Below, one piece after another: positions 1 through 11,248 of a stretch of DNA of 64,000 bases. The position numbers and the translations under genes are program-made. The stretch comes from Heloderma charlesbogerti (lineage: Eukaryota > Chordata > Lepidosauria > Squamata > Helodermatidae): contig JANEZZ010000297.1 in NCBI GenBank assembly GCA_026122225.1, positions 806,001 through 870,000 on the forward strand. Reading direction: 5' to 3'. Position 1 is the stretch's first letter. Each line of letters starts with the position of its first letter. Under the pieces are notes generated by a model. It had not been told where the DNA came from. It worked only from the letters and a program-made list of their open reading frames with translations, and ran no database searches.

Positions 1-150
1 GTGACTTTCGTATGTCCCTAATTTAAGTAGATGCAATCATACAAACCCTCCACAACCTCCTAAATTCCTCGCAAGTACTTCTTCTCTGAAAGGAGCCACT
101 TGGCTTAGGCAATTCTCTCTACCCCCCCATGCATTTCCAATCACCATTCT

Positions 151-287
151 TCTTTTCTTCTCCCCTCCCCTCCCCTCTCCTCCCCTCCCCTCTCCTCTCC
201 TCTCCTCTCCTCTCCCCTCCCCTCCCCTCCCCTCCCCTCCCCTTTCCTGTTCTTTCTTTCTTTCTTTCTTTCTTTCTTTTTTTCTTT
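151..287. repeat. CT-rich low-complexity tract
   Basis: A pyrimidine-only tract on the plus strand: irregular CCCCT/CTCCT units to about 242, then CTTT units from about 250. The reading frames crossing it give Lys/Glu/Arg/Gly-rich peptides that are artefacts of the repeat. Confidence 0.95.
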
Positions 288-507
288 CTCTATTCCACCT
301 AGAGTATATCTTGGCAAATTCTGATAGAGGATTCTCTTCAGTGGGCAAGAAAAGTTCTGAACTGTATTTGACTTTATACAAACAGGCAAGAGTTTGTTTT
401 TCTCCTTCTCTTCACTCAAGTCCTTGAGAAAAGTGGATTCACATGGTTGCAGAGAAACAAATCTGGGGCTGTTTTGTTTGTCAGTTGCCATTATCCAGCA
501 ATAGCAA

Positions 508-696
508 CAGCTATAGCTTGGTGGTGGAGCACAAGCTTGGCATGCAGAAGGTCCCAGATTCAATCCCCAGCATCTTCAGGTAGGGCTAGGAAAGAATCCT
601 GCCTGAAACCCCAGAGAGCCGCTGCTGCCAGTCAGTGTCAACAATACTGGGCTAGATGGACCCAGGGTCTGACTCAGTATAAGGCATGTTTCTATG
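508..696 (+). mobile_element. tRNA-derived SINE (MIR/CORE-like squamate SINE)
   Basis: The 5' part has a pol III A-box-like stretch (TAGCTTGGTGG, near 514) and a B-box-like GATTCAATCCC (near 557), at tRNA-like spacing. The body continues to a 3' segment containing GGGCTAGATGGACC and GACTCAGTATAAGGC, a tail I know from many reptile SINE copies. There is no coding capacity. The exact family name is uncertain. A decayed inverted fragment of a similar tail may lie at 40436-40485. Confidence 0.75.
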
Positions 697-716
697 AACA
701 GAAAGCTTGAATAAAA

Positions 717-1095
717 ATAGGAGTTTGGGGCTTCTTTTTTAAGTGGATGGGAGATAAATACTGCTAATTTATACAATTCTATGTATGTTCTCAGAAGCCC
801 CATTATGTTGAATGAGGCTTACCCTCAGGGGCATATGATTTCAGCACAAGTAACTTTTGCAGGGAGGTTGCACTCTGAGGTTCTATGTGTTTGCTCAGAA
901 TTAAGTCCTGACTTGTGAGCATGGTACTGCTGGCTTAATACAGGTGCTCTTAGACTTGGACATATGCACATACAAATTTGTGTTATGGGCCTGTGCCTCG
1001 GATCTTTTAAGAACCTAGCAATGCCCTTGCCTTATCTCCGTTTAAACTGTAAACAGTAAACAGGCCCTCATCTCAGTAAACAGGCCCTCATATCT
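717..1095. other. No recognised feature
   Basis: Unique-looking sequence. The only structure I see is a short direct duplication of TAAACAGGCCCTCAT near 1055-1090, just before the CAGGGGTG element. Confidence 0.5.
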
Positions 1096-1103
1096 GTTTA
1101 AAG

Positions 1104-1482
1104 CAGGGGTGCTGAACCTCAGGCCTTTGAGCCAAATCTGGCCCACCTGGGTCACAGTCCAACCCTCCAGGATTCCCAGACGGTCCTTCTCCCTTGCCCT
1201 GCCCCATCTCCTTCCCCCCAATGGCCAATGGTTCTGTTGTGTCCTGGCTTTTGCATGGTTTTCCTAATTCCAAATGGTTGAAATCCCTCTTCTAAGGCTT
1301 AGTGACAGGCAATAGGAGCCTTCCACTAAAATATGGGGCTTATTTCTTTATTTTCACCCCGTCCCTTGGCCCTTGGCCCTGCCCCTTTGGCATTCGCCGC
1401 TGCCCACCAATGGAATGCAGCCCCCAAGAGCTTCTCCCAAATTGAATTCAGCCCTTGGGCTGAAAGAGGTTTGACACCCCTG
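1104..1482. mobile_element. Old hAT-like MITE with CAGGGGTG termini
   Basis: The element starts CAGGGGTG and ends CACCCCTG, the terminal form typical of hAT transposons. The flanking 8-mers GTTTAAAG and GCTAAAAA agree at 5 of 8 positions, as for an old insertion. The ends extend into longer complementary text (left GCCTTTGAGCCAAATCTGG, right GAATTCAGCCCTTGGGCTG). There is no transposase. A short stretch near 19880-19960 resembles its middle. Confidence 0.6.
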
Positions 1483-1614
1483 GCTAAAAAGCAGGGAAGG
1501 CTGGTGGATCCGATTTTGGTGGGATCTAAAGGAGCTATCCCAGTTGCTGGACCCTTTTTGCTGATAAGGTACAGCATCTTGGATAGCTCCATTAGACTCC
1601 TGGCTGGTTGCAAG

Positions 1615-2324
1615 TAGGGGTGTAGGGATTCCCCACCATCCATTCCAGTGGGAAATCCACGGGGGCGGGGGAGAGGCGATCCATTCCTCCCCCCCGGAAT
1701 CCTTGTGGAGCTGCTCTGCTCCATGAGGGTGCTGCAGAGCTGAGGGCTGCCCTGTTCTGCCATCCACCTGTCCCGGATTCCCCCCCCCATTTTTTTCAGC
1801 TCTGGAACTTACGTAAATACTTTCATAATTCCTGCCAAAAAATCCTTTCCGCATGCCCTCCATCTCCGTAAGAGTAAAGGCCTTCATGGGGATTCCTCGT
1901 GTAATTTCCAGTCACCTGACCTCACCTGACCTCACCTGACCTTACCAGAGCTGTCCTGACCTCACCTCAGCTGACCTCACCGGTGCTGTCCTGACCTCAC
2001 CTCACCTCACCTCCACAGACAACAAACAGAAAAGATGGAGGATTTCCGTGGATGACTCAGCTCCAGCGAAAGAAAGCCTCTGGAAAATGCCTCATTAAAA
2101 GGGTAAAGCCACTTGCAGTCTTTCTTCCTTCATTTCTGATTTACGTTTTTATTTCCATAATTATTTTCAAAAAATCTACCCTTTGGCAGAGAAAAAAAAA
2201 TTGAGTCCACATGAGCTCCGGTGCGGGTTGAACTGGTCGCCCCATTCCGAAGAGGATTCCACGGACCGGATTTGTCAGAATTTGAGCCCATTTAAAATCC
2301 AGGCAGAATTCTCTGACATCCCTA
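1615..2324 (+). mobile_element. TAGGGATG-family hAT-like element A (non-palindromic core)
   Basis: Termini are TAGGGGTG and CATCCCTA. Flanking 8-mers GTTGCAAG and GTTGTAAG match at 7 of 8, an hAT-type target duplication. The left part shares the GGCGATCCATTCCTCC / GGAATCC block with copies at 14402, 34682 and 54125, and the right end shares GCAGAATTCTCTGACATCCC. Unlike its relatives it lacks the TACGTA hairpin core and instead carries a CTGACCTCAC minisatellite (1913-2015). It could be an early or core-less member. Confidence 0.75.
1913..2015. repeat. CTGACCTCAC minisatellite
   Basis: Repeated CCTGACCTCA units, degenerating to CTCAC, occur inside element A. Two longer units contain the string GCTGTCCTGACCTCACCTCA. 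Confidence 0.85.
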
Positions 2325-2604
2325 GTTGTAAGTAAAATCCAGAATGGATTCTCCGCCACACTGAAATCTGATCCACTGATTAAAAGATCTGATCCCTGAT
2401 TAAAAGGATACTATTGTGGGAAAAATGGGGTTGAAGAATGCACACCTTCGCACTAGAGATGGCAGTGGAGTCCAGCTGGGGGCTCAAGCTCAGTGGACTA
2501 CCATGGGCTTGGCCCTCCAGACTGGTGTCTGTGGACTGCCATGCTTGCCTGACTTGGCATACACCAAGCCAGGCAAGTGCAGTGGGCCCTTCTGCTCTGC
2601 CAAG
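2325..2604. other. Spacer between two hAT-like elements
   Basis: The right target duplication of element A (2325-2332) is followed by about 270 bases without a recognised repeat. Confidence 0.4.
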
Positions 2605-3655
2605 TAGGGTTGGCGGAGAATTTCTCCCCAAAACTTTGGGGGGCCGAGCGCCAACGTGTTTGGCCCCCCGAACAAGTTTCGGGGAGAAATCCTCCGAACC
2701 CCCCCGCCACCCCCGGGACGGGACATACCTTCGCCTAATGTCCCTCCTGGCGGTGGGTCCAGCCGGCGGTTCGGTGGGTGTTCGAGCGGGGTGGGAGCGG
2801 CAGCCGGTCTTTCGACCGGCTGCCGCCGCTGCCATTGCAATGAAAGAACCCCCCCCCGATAGGCTACGTGATGATTCACGTAGCCTATCACGGCTAGATT
2901 TGCAAAGTCAGCCATGATAGGCTACGTCAATCGTCACGTAGCCTATCACAGGTGACTTTAAAAAAAAAAAAAAAAAGCGCGTACGGATAATGGCGGCCCC
3001 CATAGGGAGCCGCCATTCCCGTTCCTTATTTGGTCGCTGTAGTCTACGTAAATGTTTACGTAGATTACGGCGAAAATAAGGGCAACGCTATTTGTGTTGC
3101 CCTTATTTTCGCCGTAGTCTACGTAAACATTTACGTAGACTACAGCGACTAAATAAGGAACGCGAATGGCGGCTTACTATGGGGGCCGCCATTAGCGTAC
3201 GTGCTTTTTTTTTTTTTTTAAAGTCACCCGTGATAGGCTACGTGACGATTGACGTAGCCTATCATGGCTGACTTTGCAAATCTAGCCGTGATAGGCTACG
3301 TGAATCATCACGTAGCCTATCAGGGGGTGTTTTTTTTTTTGACGTAGCCTATCACGGCTGACTTTGCAGATCTAGCCATGATAGGCTACGTGAATCGTCA
3401 CATAGCCTATCAGGGGGTGTTTTTTTTTTAAAAAAAAACTTTCGCGTTCGCGGCCGGGCGAGGCGGGAAGCCTCCTCCCCGGCCTGAATTTTGGCCGGGG
3501 CGAGGCGGGAAGCCTCACCTCCGGCCTGAATTTCGGCCAGGGCGAGGCAGGAAGCCTCCCCCCCCGGCCTGAACTTCACGGGGGGAGCAGCAAAGCACCT
3601 CCCCCCCACCGCGAACGTCCTTCGATGACAGGTAAGGGACTTTCGTCCACCCCTA
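2605..3655 (-). mobile_element. Palindromic TAGGGATG-family hAT-like element B
   Basis: The largest family member (1,051 bases), with termini TAGGGTTG and CACCCCTA. Bases 2858-3321 form one long inverted repeat centred near 3090. Each arm is itself a chain of complete hairpins: GATAGGCTACGTG stems, an AATGGCGGCC / GGCCGCCATT stem and a TAGTCTACGTAAA stem. An extra copy of the outer module (3343-3418) is added on the right. On the minus strand an ATG-initiated Ala-rich frame reads from near 2835 to a donor-like GAAGGTATGT near 2725. Flanking 8-mers CTGCCAAG and CCAGGATC do not match, so either a flank was rearranged or the copy is chimeric. Confidence 0.8.
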
Positions 3656-4340
3656 CCAGGATCTGCCTTTCGTCGGCAGGGCTCTGCTCATGAAAGTTGC
3701 CTCTGCCCAGTTTGGGGGTATCCCCCCTCCCCATCCAGACCACAGCTCATGCCATTCAGCAGGGTCCCATGATGTTCCATGTAGCATTTTCAGGGGACTG
3801 GAAGGGCTGCCATGGGGAAGAGTGGGCAGAGAAGCTTGCTTCTACAAGCTCAGTTGCACACACCTGAATCTGGATCCTACCCAGAATATCTGACAAATCA
3901 GTGCAGTTACTTAAGTATTATTAATTACAAGGATTTACACCTCGCTATTCTTCCACAAGTGCACTCAAGGCCACTCACAAGTGACAACAACCAGAATCTA
4001 GGTGGGGAAGAATGATGCTGTTTGCAGCAGCAGATGTGGTCGGGATCTTTGCAAAAGGGGGTTGATTGAGTGGGAAAAGCACTAGGGCACGAGTCCTAGT
4101 TCTGCAGGGCAGGGCTGGACCCTGCAACAGAGGATTTTGAGAAAACAGTATTCAATTTGGTCTTCCTGTGGTGGTAATAAGCTTGCAGCATATGTCTGGT
4201 TAGTGGCAATGTAAAGCAGGTTACATGTCACTAGGCCACATTTTTTTCTAGGGTAATTCACTCTGGCTCAGGACCACACAGTGATGAAAATGAGGAGCTC
4301 CTTCTGATGCAAAGGAATCACATGTCAGAGGGATATACAC

Positions 4341-4381
<41 letters not shown>

Positions 4382-5270
4382 AGGCCTCTTGGTATATTAA
4401 AACAGCCTAGGAATCTGAGTTTGTGACATCATGAATCACATTAACCTTTAACCAGTACCAAAAGGTCTAATTAAGCTCACAGTAACAACCCATCTAGGCA
4501 TCCTTTTAAAGAATAAAGAGATAATTGGTTATATCAAAGCCCACAAAGAAGATACGGATATGAGTTTGTAGTAGATAATGACCTGGAATGGAGACTGGGT
4601 TTGAGTGAGACCATATTCCTTTCCAGCTGAGGTTGGTGGCACTCATTTGAAGGGATATATTACCAGACCTGTTTCTGAGTTAATTCACTTTGACCCAGGG
4701 ACACACATGAAAAAGAGCACATTCTTCTGATGTGTTGGAATAAAAATGTGGTGCTATTTCAGACTATGGACAGGGGCAGCAGATATTTGAATTTCCCCCT
4801 ATGTGAACCCCCCCCCTCCATTCATACAGAAATGTAGCTTCTGAGGGAGGAATATTGTACTTTAGCCTTTTCCCATATGTGGTAGCTAGCTTTCCATAGA
4901 ATTTCCAGGCAAAGCACATCTTTGCGAGTGTAGAATTTCTCTGATATTTCTGAGAATCAGGCAGGCCCCATTAGCTCACTTCCACACTGCATCCATGGAA
5001 AATGCTTCCTTCTGTGATATTCATCTTAACTGAAGTATGGCTGTTGGATGGGTCTGATAGTGTGGGGCTTTCCCACCTAGAAGCCCCCTCCCACTTAGGA
5101 GCATAGTAATTAGGTGGAAAAGAGCACACAATTGCCTCCAAGCACATGGTTGTTCCTCAGCAGAGCTAACCATATTAGTGTGTGTGTGTTGGGGGGATGT
5201 GTTTGTGGTTTAAAACCTGGATAACACATTTTTGTGCTGTATTTGTTCTTTCCCCAGGGTCTGGGCACAA
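3656..5270. other. Mostly unique sequence with a (CT)n microsatellite
   Basis: No gene or clear transposon is recognised. It holds a perfect CT dinucleotide run at 4342-4380 and C-runs near 4808. Two stretches (4250-4330 and 4675-4745) resemble each other loosely (ATTCACT..GAC..AGG.ACACA), perhaps an old repeat. Confidence 0.5.
4342..4380. repeat. (CT)n microsatellite
   Basis: About 18 uninterrupted CT dinucleotides. Confidence 0.97.
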
Positions 5271-5284
5271 AGGTTGCGATAATA

Positions 5285-5672
5285 TGCCCACTTACCTGGG
5301 TGTAAGCCCCACTGAAATCAATGGGACTTACTTTGTAGACCTGTATAGGGGACAAACTACATGTTCTACTAATTCCATTGATGCAATTGAGCCTGCTATT
5401 ATTCTTTATTTTTGTGCAAGTGTGTGTGGTCCTGATACAATTCAGGGCTATGGTACTTTGGGAGAGGAGGGTTTTTAGCTTCCCTCCTCACCTGGTCTCT
5501 CCCTCCACACTGGATATTCCACCTTCTGTATGGGGTGGTTGCTAAAAGGAACAAAAGTCTCCATTGATTCCACTGTTAGAATCAATTCTACTGATGTCTC
5601 CTCAGAAGTACGTCCACTGAGTTCAATGGGACATATTCCCAGGTACAAGCATATAGGATTGCATCTTTAAAG
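5285..5672. repeat. Fragments of the common amniote 'CAATGGGACTTACT' repeat
   Basis: Two pieces (5285-5345 and 5585-5672) carry the strings AATCAATGGGACTTAC and GAGTTCAATGGGACATA, ending in ATAGGATTGCATC. Such text is very common in lizard genomes as remnants of small inverted-repeat elements. Further fragments lie at 53350-53455, 57690-57770 and 63115-63210. Confidence 0.55.
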
Positions 5673-5689
5673 TGCATCTGCCTGAATTG

Positions 5690-7140
5690 CTTTGTAATGC
5701 CTACATTGGCCAGACTAACATTATAATGCGACAGAATACTCTATCGAATTACAAATGCCTCTCTTCTACTTCCTATTCCAAAGTCGCAACAATTATTGTG
5801 GAAGAGGCCCAACAGCAGTTTAAATGTCCTTTATGAAAACAGTCTTTGCCTTGACTGATCTTTAAAACTAAGGTTTTAAATGAATGTGTTTTAAATTTAT
5901 TCTATTAGCCATCAGCTTCATTACACCACATCTCTGCCTTATTTATTTTAAAGCAAAAACAGACTGATAACTACTACAATGATAATTCTTTACAGCAAAG
6001 GTCCATGATGCAATATTCCACTTTAAAGCGTAAATCTAAGTGAGTTCGTGGGACAGCATTTCCCCATCTAACACTGCAGATTAATCTCCATAAATCTTCC
6101 AGACACACATCGTACAGAGCAACCCACAGCATTCTCGGCAATCAAAATAAAATTAACTGATGTGTTTTAGTTAAATTGCAAGGAGATACTTTTAGTGGTA
6201 GCATGGGAAGCAAGGGGGAAGTGGGAAGGGATATTATTAGATAGCCATAGATTAGAGGATTAGAGGTATGAAATATAATACAGAAAAGGGTGCAAGGGTG
6301 AGATTATCTCGGGATAATTCATCCTTTAGGATTTTAAACTGCAGCAGAGGCAATCAAACCTGTTACCATAGCATTTCTTTTAATGCACAGATAAATCTGT
6401 AGTTCTTGTTTATATAGCTCATCCTCTAGAGGCACTAATATGATTCCCTTTAAAACTCAAGTTAATGAGAAAATAATGGAGAATTGTAGATATAAGCATT
6501 TTTTCCCCACTGTCACTGTCATCATCTTTTTATACAGCGAGAGGGCTCTCTGAAAGTATAAGCTGGATTTATTTTATATACCACCAAACCTTTAACAACC
6601 TTCTTTTACCAAGCTTTCTGATTCCAACCTAAAGAGAAGGGTGGGCGGCGGGGGGGGGGGGAATCCCACGTTTCTGTCTAAATACATTTCTAAGTCAGTA
6701 TATCACCCATAAATTTAACTTCAACCCTAACAGAAAATTCAAAATTGTAACTCTTGAAACTTTACCTTGCCAACAGTCATTCACACTGTATTGGTTTTCC
6801 TGGGTTGTTGTGCTGATGAGATACTGTATGTGGTGAGTGACTAGCAGCTGCATATCAGTTGCTGAGTGTAGTGAACTGTGTAATGAAACCATGTTTGTTT
6901 ACTTGCCTTTGTATATAGCCTTTTCAGCAGACCTGTGATCTCCTTTTGTCTAATAACTTATTCAGAACTATTTGGAAGGCTTTATGAATGCCAGTTGCAT
7001 GGAGTTGCATTCAGTTTACTGCAGAAGCAGAAGCAGAGGAAGAGGAAGAAACACCAAGAAAGCAGCCTGAAGGAGAGCTATGAAAGAGATAAATATCTTA
7101 AAGAAGATCTTATGAGGAAAGGCTGTGAATGTTCGGACTT
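5690..7140. other. Unique AT-rich region, candidate conserved noncoding sequence
   Basis: There is no repeat signature across about 1.4 kb, in a window where repeats are dense. The text is AT-rich and balanced, with TAAT/ATTA-type words (5870-6200 and 6340-6640) and no sustained frame. A G-run of about 13 sits at 6649-6661. Conservation is inferred from texture only; no alignment was possible. Confidence 0.3.
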
Positions 7141-7145
7141 GTGGG

Positions 7146-7583
7146 TAGGGATGGGAGAGAAATTTGTTCAGTTCACATTTTTAATTGAAACTTACCTAAT
7201 TTTGCACTGTCAAACTACCATGTGGACTGAAACTCAGTGATCCTTCAAAATTCACACATTTCTGAATTTTGAAATGGAGTTCTCCAATTAAAAAATGTTT
7301 TAAAAATGTGTATATTAGAGAAAATAATGTTCACATATGCATTGCATTAGGGAAAACTGCTTGCAAAACGATGTGTATATTCAGCAAAAAGACATGTATT
7401 TGAAGAAATGTGCACAAAAATGCTTGTGAATTTTCATGCAATTTCTTTAAAAAAACCCATAAAGCTCGGGATGAACCAGACTTTAAGACTGGAGAAATTC
7501 TCAACGTTTGAGACAAACTGGATTTAATACTGGAAACATGAGAAAGTGAGAGAAACTGAAAATGGCAAATTCTTCCATTCCTG
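7146..7583. mobile_element. Degenerate hAT-like MITE
   Basis: It starts TAGGGATGGGAGAGAAATTTG and ends CCATTCCTG. Flanking 8-mers CTTGTGGG and CTTGGAGG match at 6 of 8. The left end resembles those of the elements at 28911 and 58194 (GGTTCAC/GTTTCAC soon after the terminus), suggesting a second AT-rich TAGGGATG subfamily. Confidence 0.45.
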
Positions 7584-7591
7584 CTTGGAGG

Positions 7592-8515
7592 TAGGGAGGG
7601 AAGAATGTGTGGTGACAATAGATTCTGAACTAATGTAGGCTTTTATTGTTTTTATTGGTATTGTATCCTCCTTCGGGATTATTTTATAATGAAAAGCAGG
7701 CAATACATTTTATAAATAAAGATTTCCACCTGGCGGCAGCAGAAAAGGTTATTGGTAGGGAAGGGAAAAAGGGACTAGGGTGTACTGTTTTGCCTTGTCT
7801 CCCAGATGAGAGCATCATCATTCTCTGACAGTGTCAAATGTGTCCTTCTGTTGTTTTGCACAGACAACACTGTGTGCTTTGACACTCACAAAAGAGGGCC
7901 GGCAATATACAGGCCATTCTCTCCGTTCAGACCACTCATCATAATGATGTGCATTTTGTTATTTGATCATATTGAATTAATTGACTTCCGTGCAACTAGA
8001 GGCTGCCCAGATTCAAATGGGCAGACAGAGTTCCCATAAATGCCCAAGACTGCAAACCTGAATCCACCCTGCCCCCCGTGAGTTATTGCACAGGCCTGTT
8101 TTCTGCACAAACAGGCTTTGCTTACTCAAGGAATTAGTATCTTGACCATTACAGCTAATGCTATCAGTTCATTAGGGAGAATCTCTCTCCTCTGCCCTTT
8201 CACTGTATTGTTTTCTACACTAGGACTGATGTGACCTGCTGAAACTTATCCTGCCCACTTGGGAATCAAGGGAAGTTTTGCCATTAAATTTGTGGATGAG
8301 TCATACACAATATGTTCTTCTAAATGCACTTTCTTCCAGAATGTTGTTGGCTTGCATTATGGTTTAATTAGGATATTGTGTGCTTGACATGAAGTTCAGG
8401 TCTCTAGAAAATAATAATAAATCTGAATTTTTAGTGGTGTTCCTAATAGGACAGGAACCAAGCCCAACAGATATAATTTTGTAAACTGTACACAGTTCTC
8501 ATCCCTAAAAGTATA
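7592..8515. other. Unique sequence, possible conserved noncoding block
   Basis: Bases 7800-8030 and 8300-8420 have no repeat texture. At 7830-7890 the words AGTGTCAAA and TTTGACACT face each other about 45 bases apart. No gene is recognised. Confidence 0.3.
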
Positions 8516-8522
8516 CAAGAAC

Positions 8523-8983
8523 AACAACGAGTTGGAAGGGACCTTGGAGGTCATCTAGTCCGACCCCCTGCTCAATGCAGGCTCTGCATTGCAGGCTGCA
8601 GCTACAACAGCATCCTTGACAGATGGCCATTCAGCCTCTGCTTAAATACCCCTGGCAAAGAAGAACCCACCACCTCTAGAAGGAGACCTACCACCTCAGT
8701 CTCCTCTATCTCCTTCATGACAGCCTTTCAGATATTTGAAGACTGCTATCATTGTTGTCTTAATCTTCTCTTATCCAGGCTAAACATACCCAGCTCTTTC
8801 CAGCATTCCTCAAAGGACTTGTTTCCAGACCCCTCACCATCCTGATGGCTCTTCTTTCAATGCGCTCCAGCTTGTCAATGTCCTTCTTAAAATGGGGGCA
8901 CCCAGAACTGGATACAGTACTCCAAATGCAGCCTGACTAATGCAGAATAGAGCAGAACTATTACTTTCCATGATCTGAACACT
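8523..8983 (-). mobile_element. CR1 LINE 3' fragment
   Basis: Read on the minus strand this matches the C-terminal end and 3' UTR of CR1 ORF2. The plus strand shows the characteristic GGAAGGGACCTTGGAGGTCAT block, then the reversed coding text for the end of the reverse transcriptase protein (words related to FKYLKGC and KELGML). It is 5'-truncated and decayed, with several stops. Confidence 0.85.
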
Positions 8984-9186
8984 ATGGGCAGTATCCAACA
9001 GAGTTGTTCCATTAGTGTGAATGATGTTCCGCTAGTGGAAACTAGGTACGGAACAATGTGCAAGAGAAGAATCCAACTAAAGTTACATTTGTGCAAGCAT
9101 GGTTGTGCAAGCAGTTTTGCATTGTGCTTCTGCAACACGGTGTGCAACATGGTGTGCTACCCATTGTGCATTCTGCTTGTGCAACT
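8984..9186. other. Unassigned 200-base stretch between CR1 pieces
   Basis: Rich in GTGCAA / TTGCAC words (for example 9093-9182), possibly a decayed small inverted-repeat element. No family is recognised. Confidence 0.3.
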
Positions 9187-10188
9187 CATAGAATCATAGA
9201 ATAGTAGGGTTGGAAGGGGCCTACAAGGCCATCGAGTCCAACCCCCTGCTCAATGCATTCTGGTTATGCAACTGCATGCACCCATTGTGAAACCCACCCG
9301 TTGGGTGAAGCTACAGCAGCTACAGCATCCTGACAGATGGCCATCCACTTTTTCCTAAATACCTGTAGTGAAAGTGAACCTCCCACCTCCCAAGGCAATC
9401 TGTTCCATCGCTGAACAGCTCTCACTGGTAAGAAGTTTCTCCTAGTATTTAACCAGGATGCTCTTCTCTGCCATTTCCACCCATTGGTTCTAGTCCTGCC
9501 CTCTGGAACAACAGAGAAGAAGTCTGCTCTGTATTCTCCATGACAGCCTTTCAGGTATTTGAAGACCGTTATCATGTATCTCCTTAATCTTCTCCTCTCC
9601 TGGCTAAACATATGCAGCTCTTTCATTTGTTCCTCATAGGACTTAATTTCCAGACCCCTCACCATCCTGGTTGCTCATTCTGGGCTTCTGCCTTCCCAAC
9701 CCCATCCTTAAAGGTTTAGGCAATGGTATTGTACTTCTCCTTGGCAATATGTCCCTCCTGTACATGACCCTGTTGAGTCTCAGTTCATCAGCCATGCAGG
9801 CTTCTTTAAATGTCCCCTATTTTTCCTTCTCATGGGAATAGTTTGTGATTGTGTCTTCAACATTTCAGTTTTCAGGATCTCCCACCCCTCTTGAACTCTT
9901 TTTTCTTTCAGGATTTCTAGCCATGGGATCCCACCCAGCTTTTCCTTCAGCTTTTTGAAATTGGATTTCCTAAAGTCTAAGATATGTGTCCAACTACACA
10001 CAACTTTCACAGCCTTCTCTGTCACGAATTCCAAGATAACATGGTCACTTTCCCCTAAGGTTTCTGTCACTTTCACTTCATCTACCATTTCTTCCCTGTT
10101 GGTCAGGATTAAGTCCAGGACAACAGATCCCCCCTTTCCTTTGTCCACCTTCTGAGAGATGGTTGTCAGCATGACAAGTCAAAAATCT
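9187..10188 (-). pseudogene. CR1 LINE remnant lacking most of the RT domain
   Basis: The plus strand begins TAGAATCATAGAATAGTAG, the reverse of the CR1 3' terminal repeats, then GGAAGGGGCCTACAAGG. The minus-strand frame at 9264-9665 encodes the extreme C-terminus of CR1 ORF2 (SYEEQMKELHMFSQERRRLR). The frame at 9780-10172 encodes the end of the endonuclease and the linker (LDLILTNREEMVDEV; GESDHVILEF). The reverse transcriptase between them is absent, so this copy has an internal deletion near 9690-9780. It is cut on the right by the hAT-like insertion at 10197. Confidence 0.88.
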
Positions 10189-10196
10189 ATTAGGTG

Positions 10197-11138
10197 TAGG
10201 GATGTACGAAAGTCACTTACCTTTTTGCAGGGGTGATTTGCGGTGGGGGGGAGGCGCTTCACTTCTCCCCCCGAAGTTCAGGCGAGGGGGGGAGGTGCCC
10301 CGCCTCGCCTGGCCGAAATTCAGGCCGGGGAGAAGCGCCCCATCTCCCTGGCCACGAAAGAAAAAGTAAAAACAAACAAACAAACAAAAAACCCCATGAT
10401 AGGCTACGTAATGATTAACGTAGCCTAACACGGCTAGATTTCCAAAATCAGCTGTGATAGGCTACGTAAATCATCACGTAGCCTATCACGGGTGACATTG
10501 GGGAAAAAAAAAAGCGCGTACGCAAATGGCGGCGGCCCATGGGTGCCGCCATTTGCGTTCCTTATTTTGGCATGTCTAGTCTACGTAAAGGTTTACGTAG
10601 ACTACGGTGAAAATAAGGGAACGCTATTTGCGTTGCCCTTATTTTCGCCGTAGTCTACGTAAATCTTTACGTAGACTAGACGTGCCAAAATAAGGAACGC
10701 AAATGGCGGTCCCCATGGGAGCCGCCATTTGCGTAAGCGCTTTTTTTTTTTCTTCCCCAAAGTCACCCGTGATAGGCTACATGACAATTTACATAGCCTA
10801 TCATGGCTGACTTTGGAAATCTAGCCATGATAGGCTACATAAGTCGTCACGTAGCCTATCACGGGTGTGTGTGTGTGTGTGTGTTTTTACTTACTTTTTT
10901 ATTTTGTAATGGCGGTGGCGGCAGCCGGTCGGGAGACCAGCCGCCGCCCCTGCCCCCGACAAAACGTCGCCAAACCACCGCTGGGACCCGCCACCGAGAG
11001 GGACATTCGCTGAAGGTAAGTCCCATCCCAGCGGGGGGGCGGGGGGCCAGCGGAGAATTTCCCCAACACTTTCAGGGGGCCAAATGCCTCAGTGCTCGGC
11101 CTCCCAAAGATTCGGGGAGAAATTCTCCGCCATCCCTA
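10197..11138 (+). mobile_element. Palindromic TAGGGATG-family hAT-like element C
   Basis: Termini are TAGGGATG and CATCCCTA. Target duplications ATTAGGTG and ATTAGTTG match at 7 of 8, and the insertion splits a CR1. Bases 10393-10865 form a near-complete inverted repeat centred near 10628. Each arm contains GATAGGCTACGTAA hairpins, a GCAAATGGCGGC hairpin and a TCTACGTAAAG hairpin. Donor-like GGTAAGT reads outward at both ends: minus strand at 10215-10222, plus strand at 11014-11021. An ATG at 10909 opens a short Ala/Gly/Arg-rich frame leading to the right donor. No transposase is present. Confidence 0.92.
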
Positions 11139-11215
11139 ATTAGTTGTTCCATTCTTTGTAGAGTTAGACTTACAGTAGATAGCATGATATTTTAACCCCC
11201 ATTACTACTGTTGCT
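11139..11215 (-). mobile_element. Probable continuation of the interrupted CR1
   Basis: Begins with the right target duplication ATTAGTTG. The text TTCTTTGTAGAGTTAGAC plausibly continues the CR1 endonuclease region broken at 10196, but the homology is short. Confidence 0.4.
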
Positions 11216-11248
11216 TGCCTCTGTAAAAGTTTTCTCATCTGTTCAAAC

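Noticed and set aside
37..563. Minus-strand frames of 114 and 140 codons rich in Lys/Glu/Arg/Gly
   Set aside because: They translate the CT-rich tract at 151-287; there is no start context, domain or neighbour that supports a gene.
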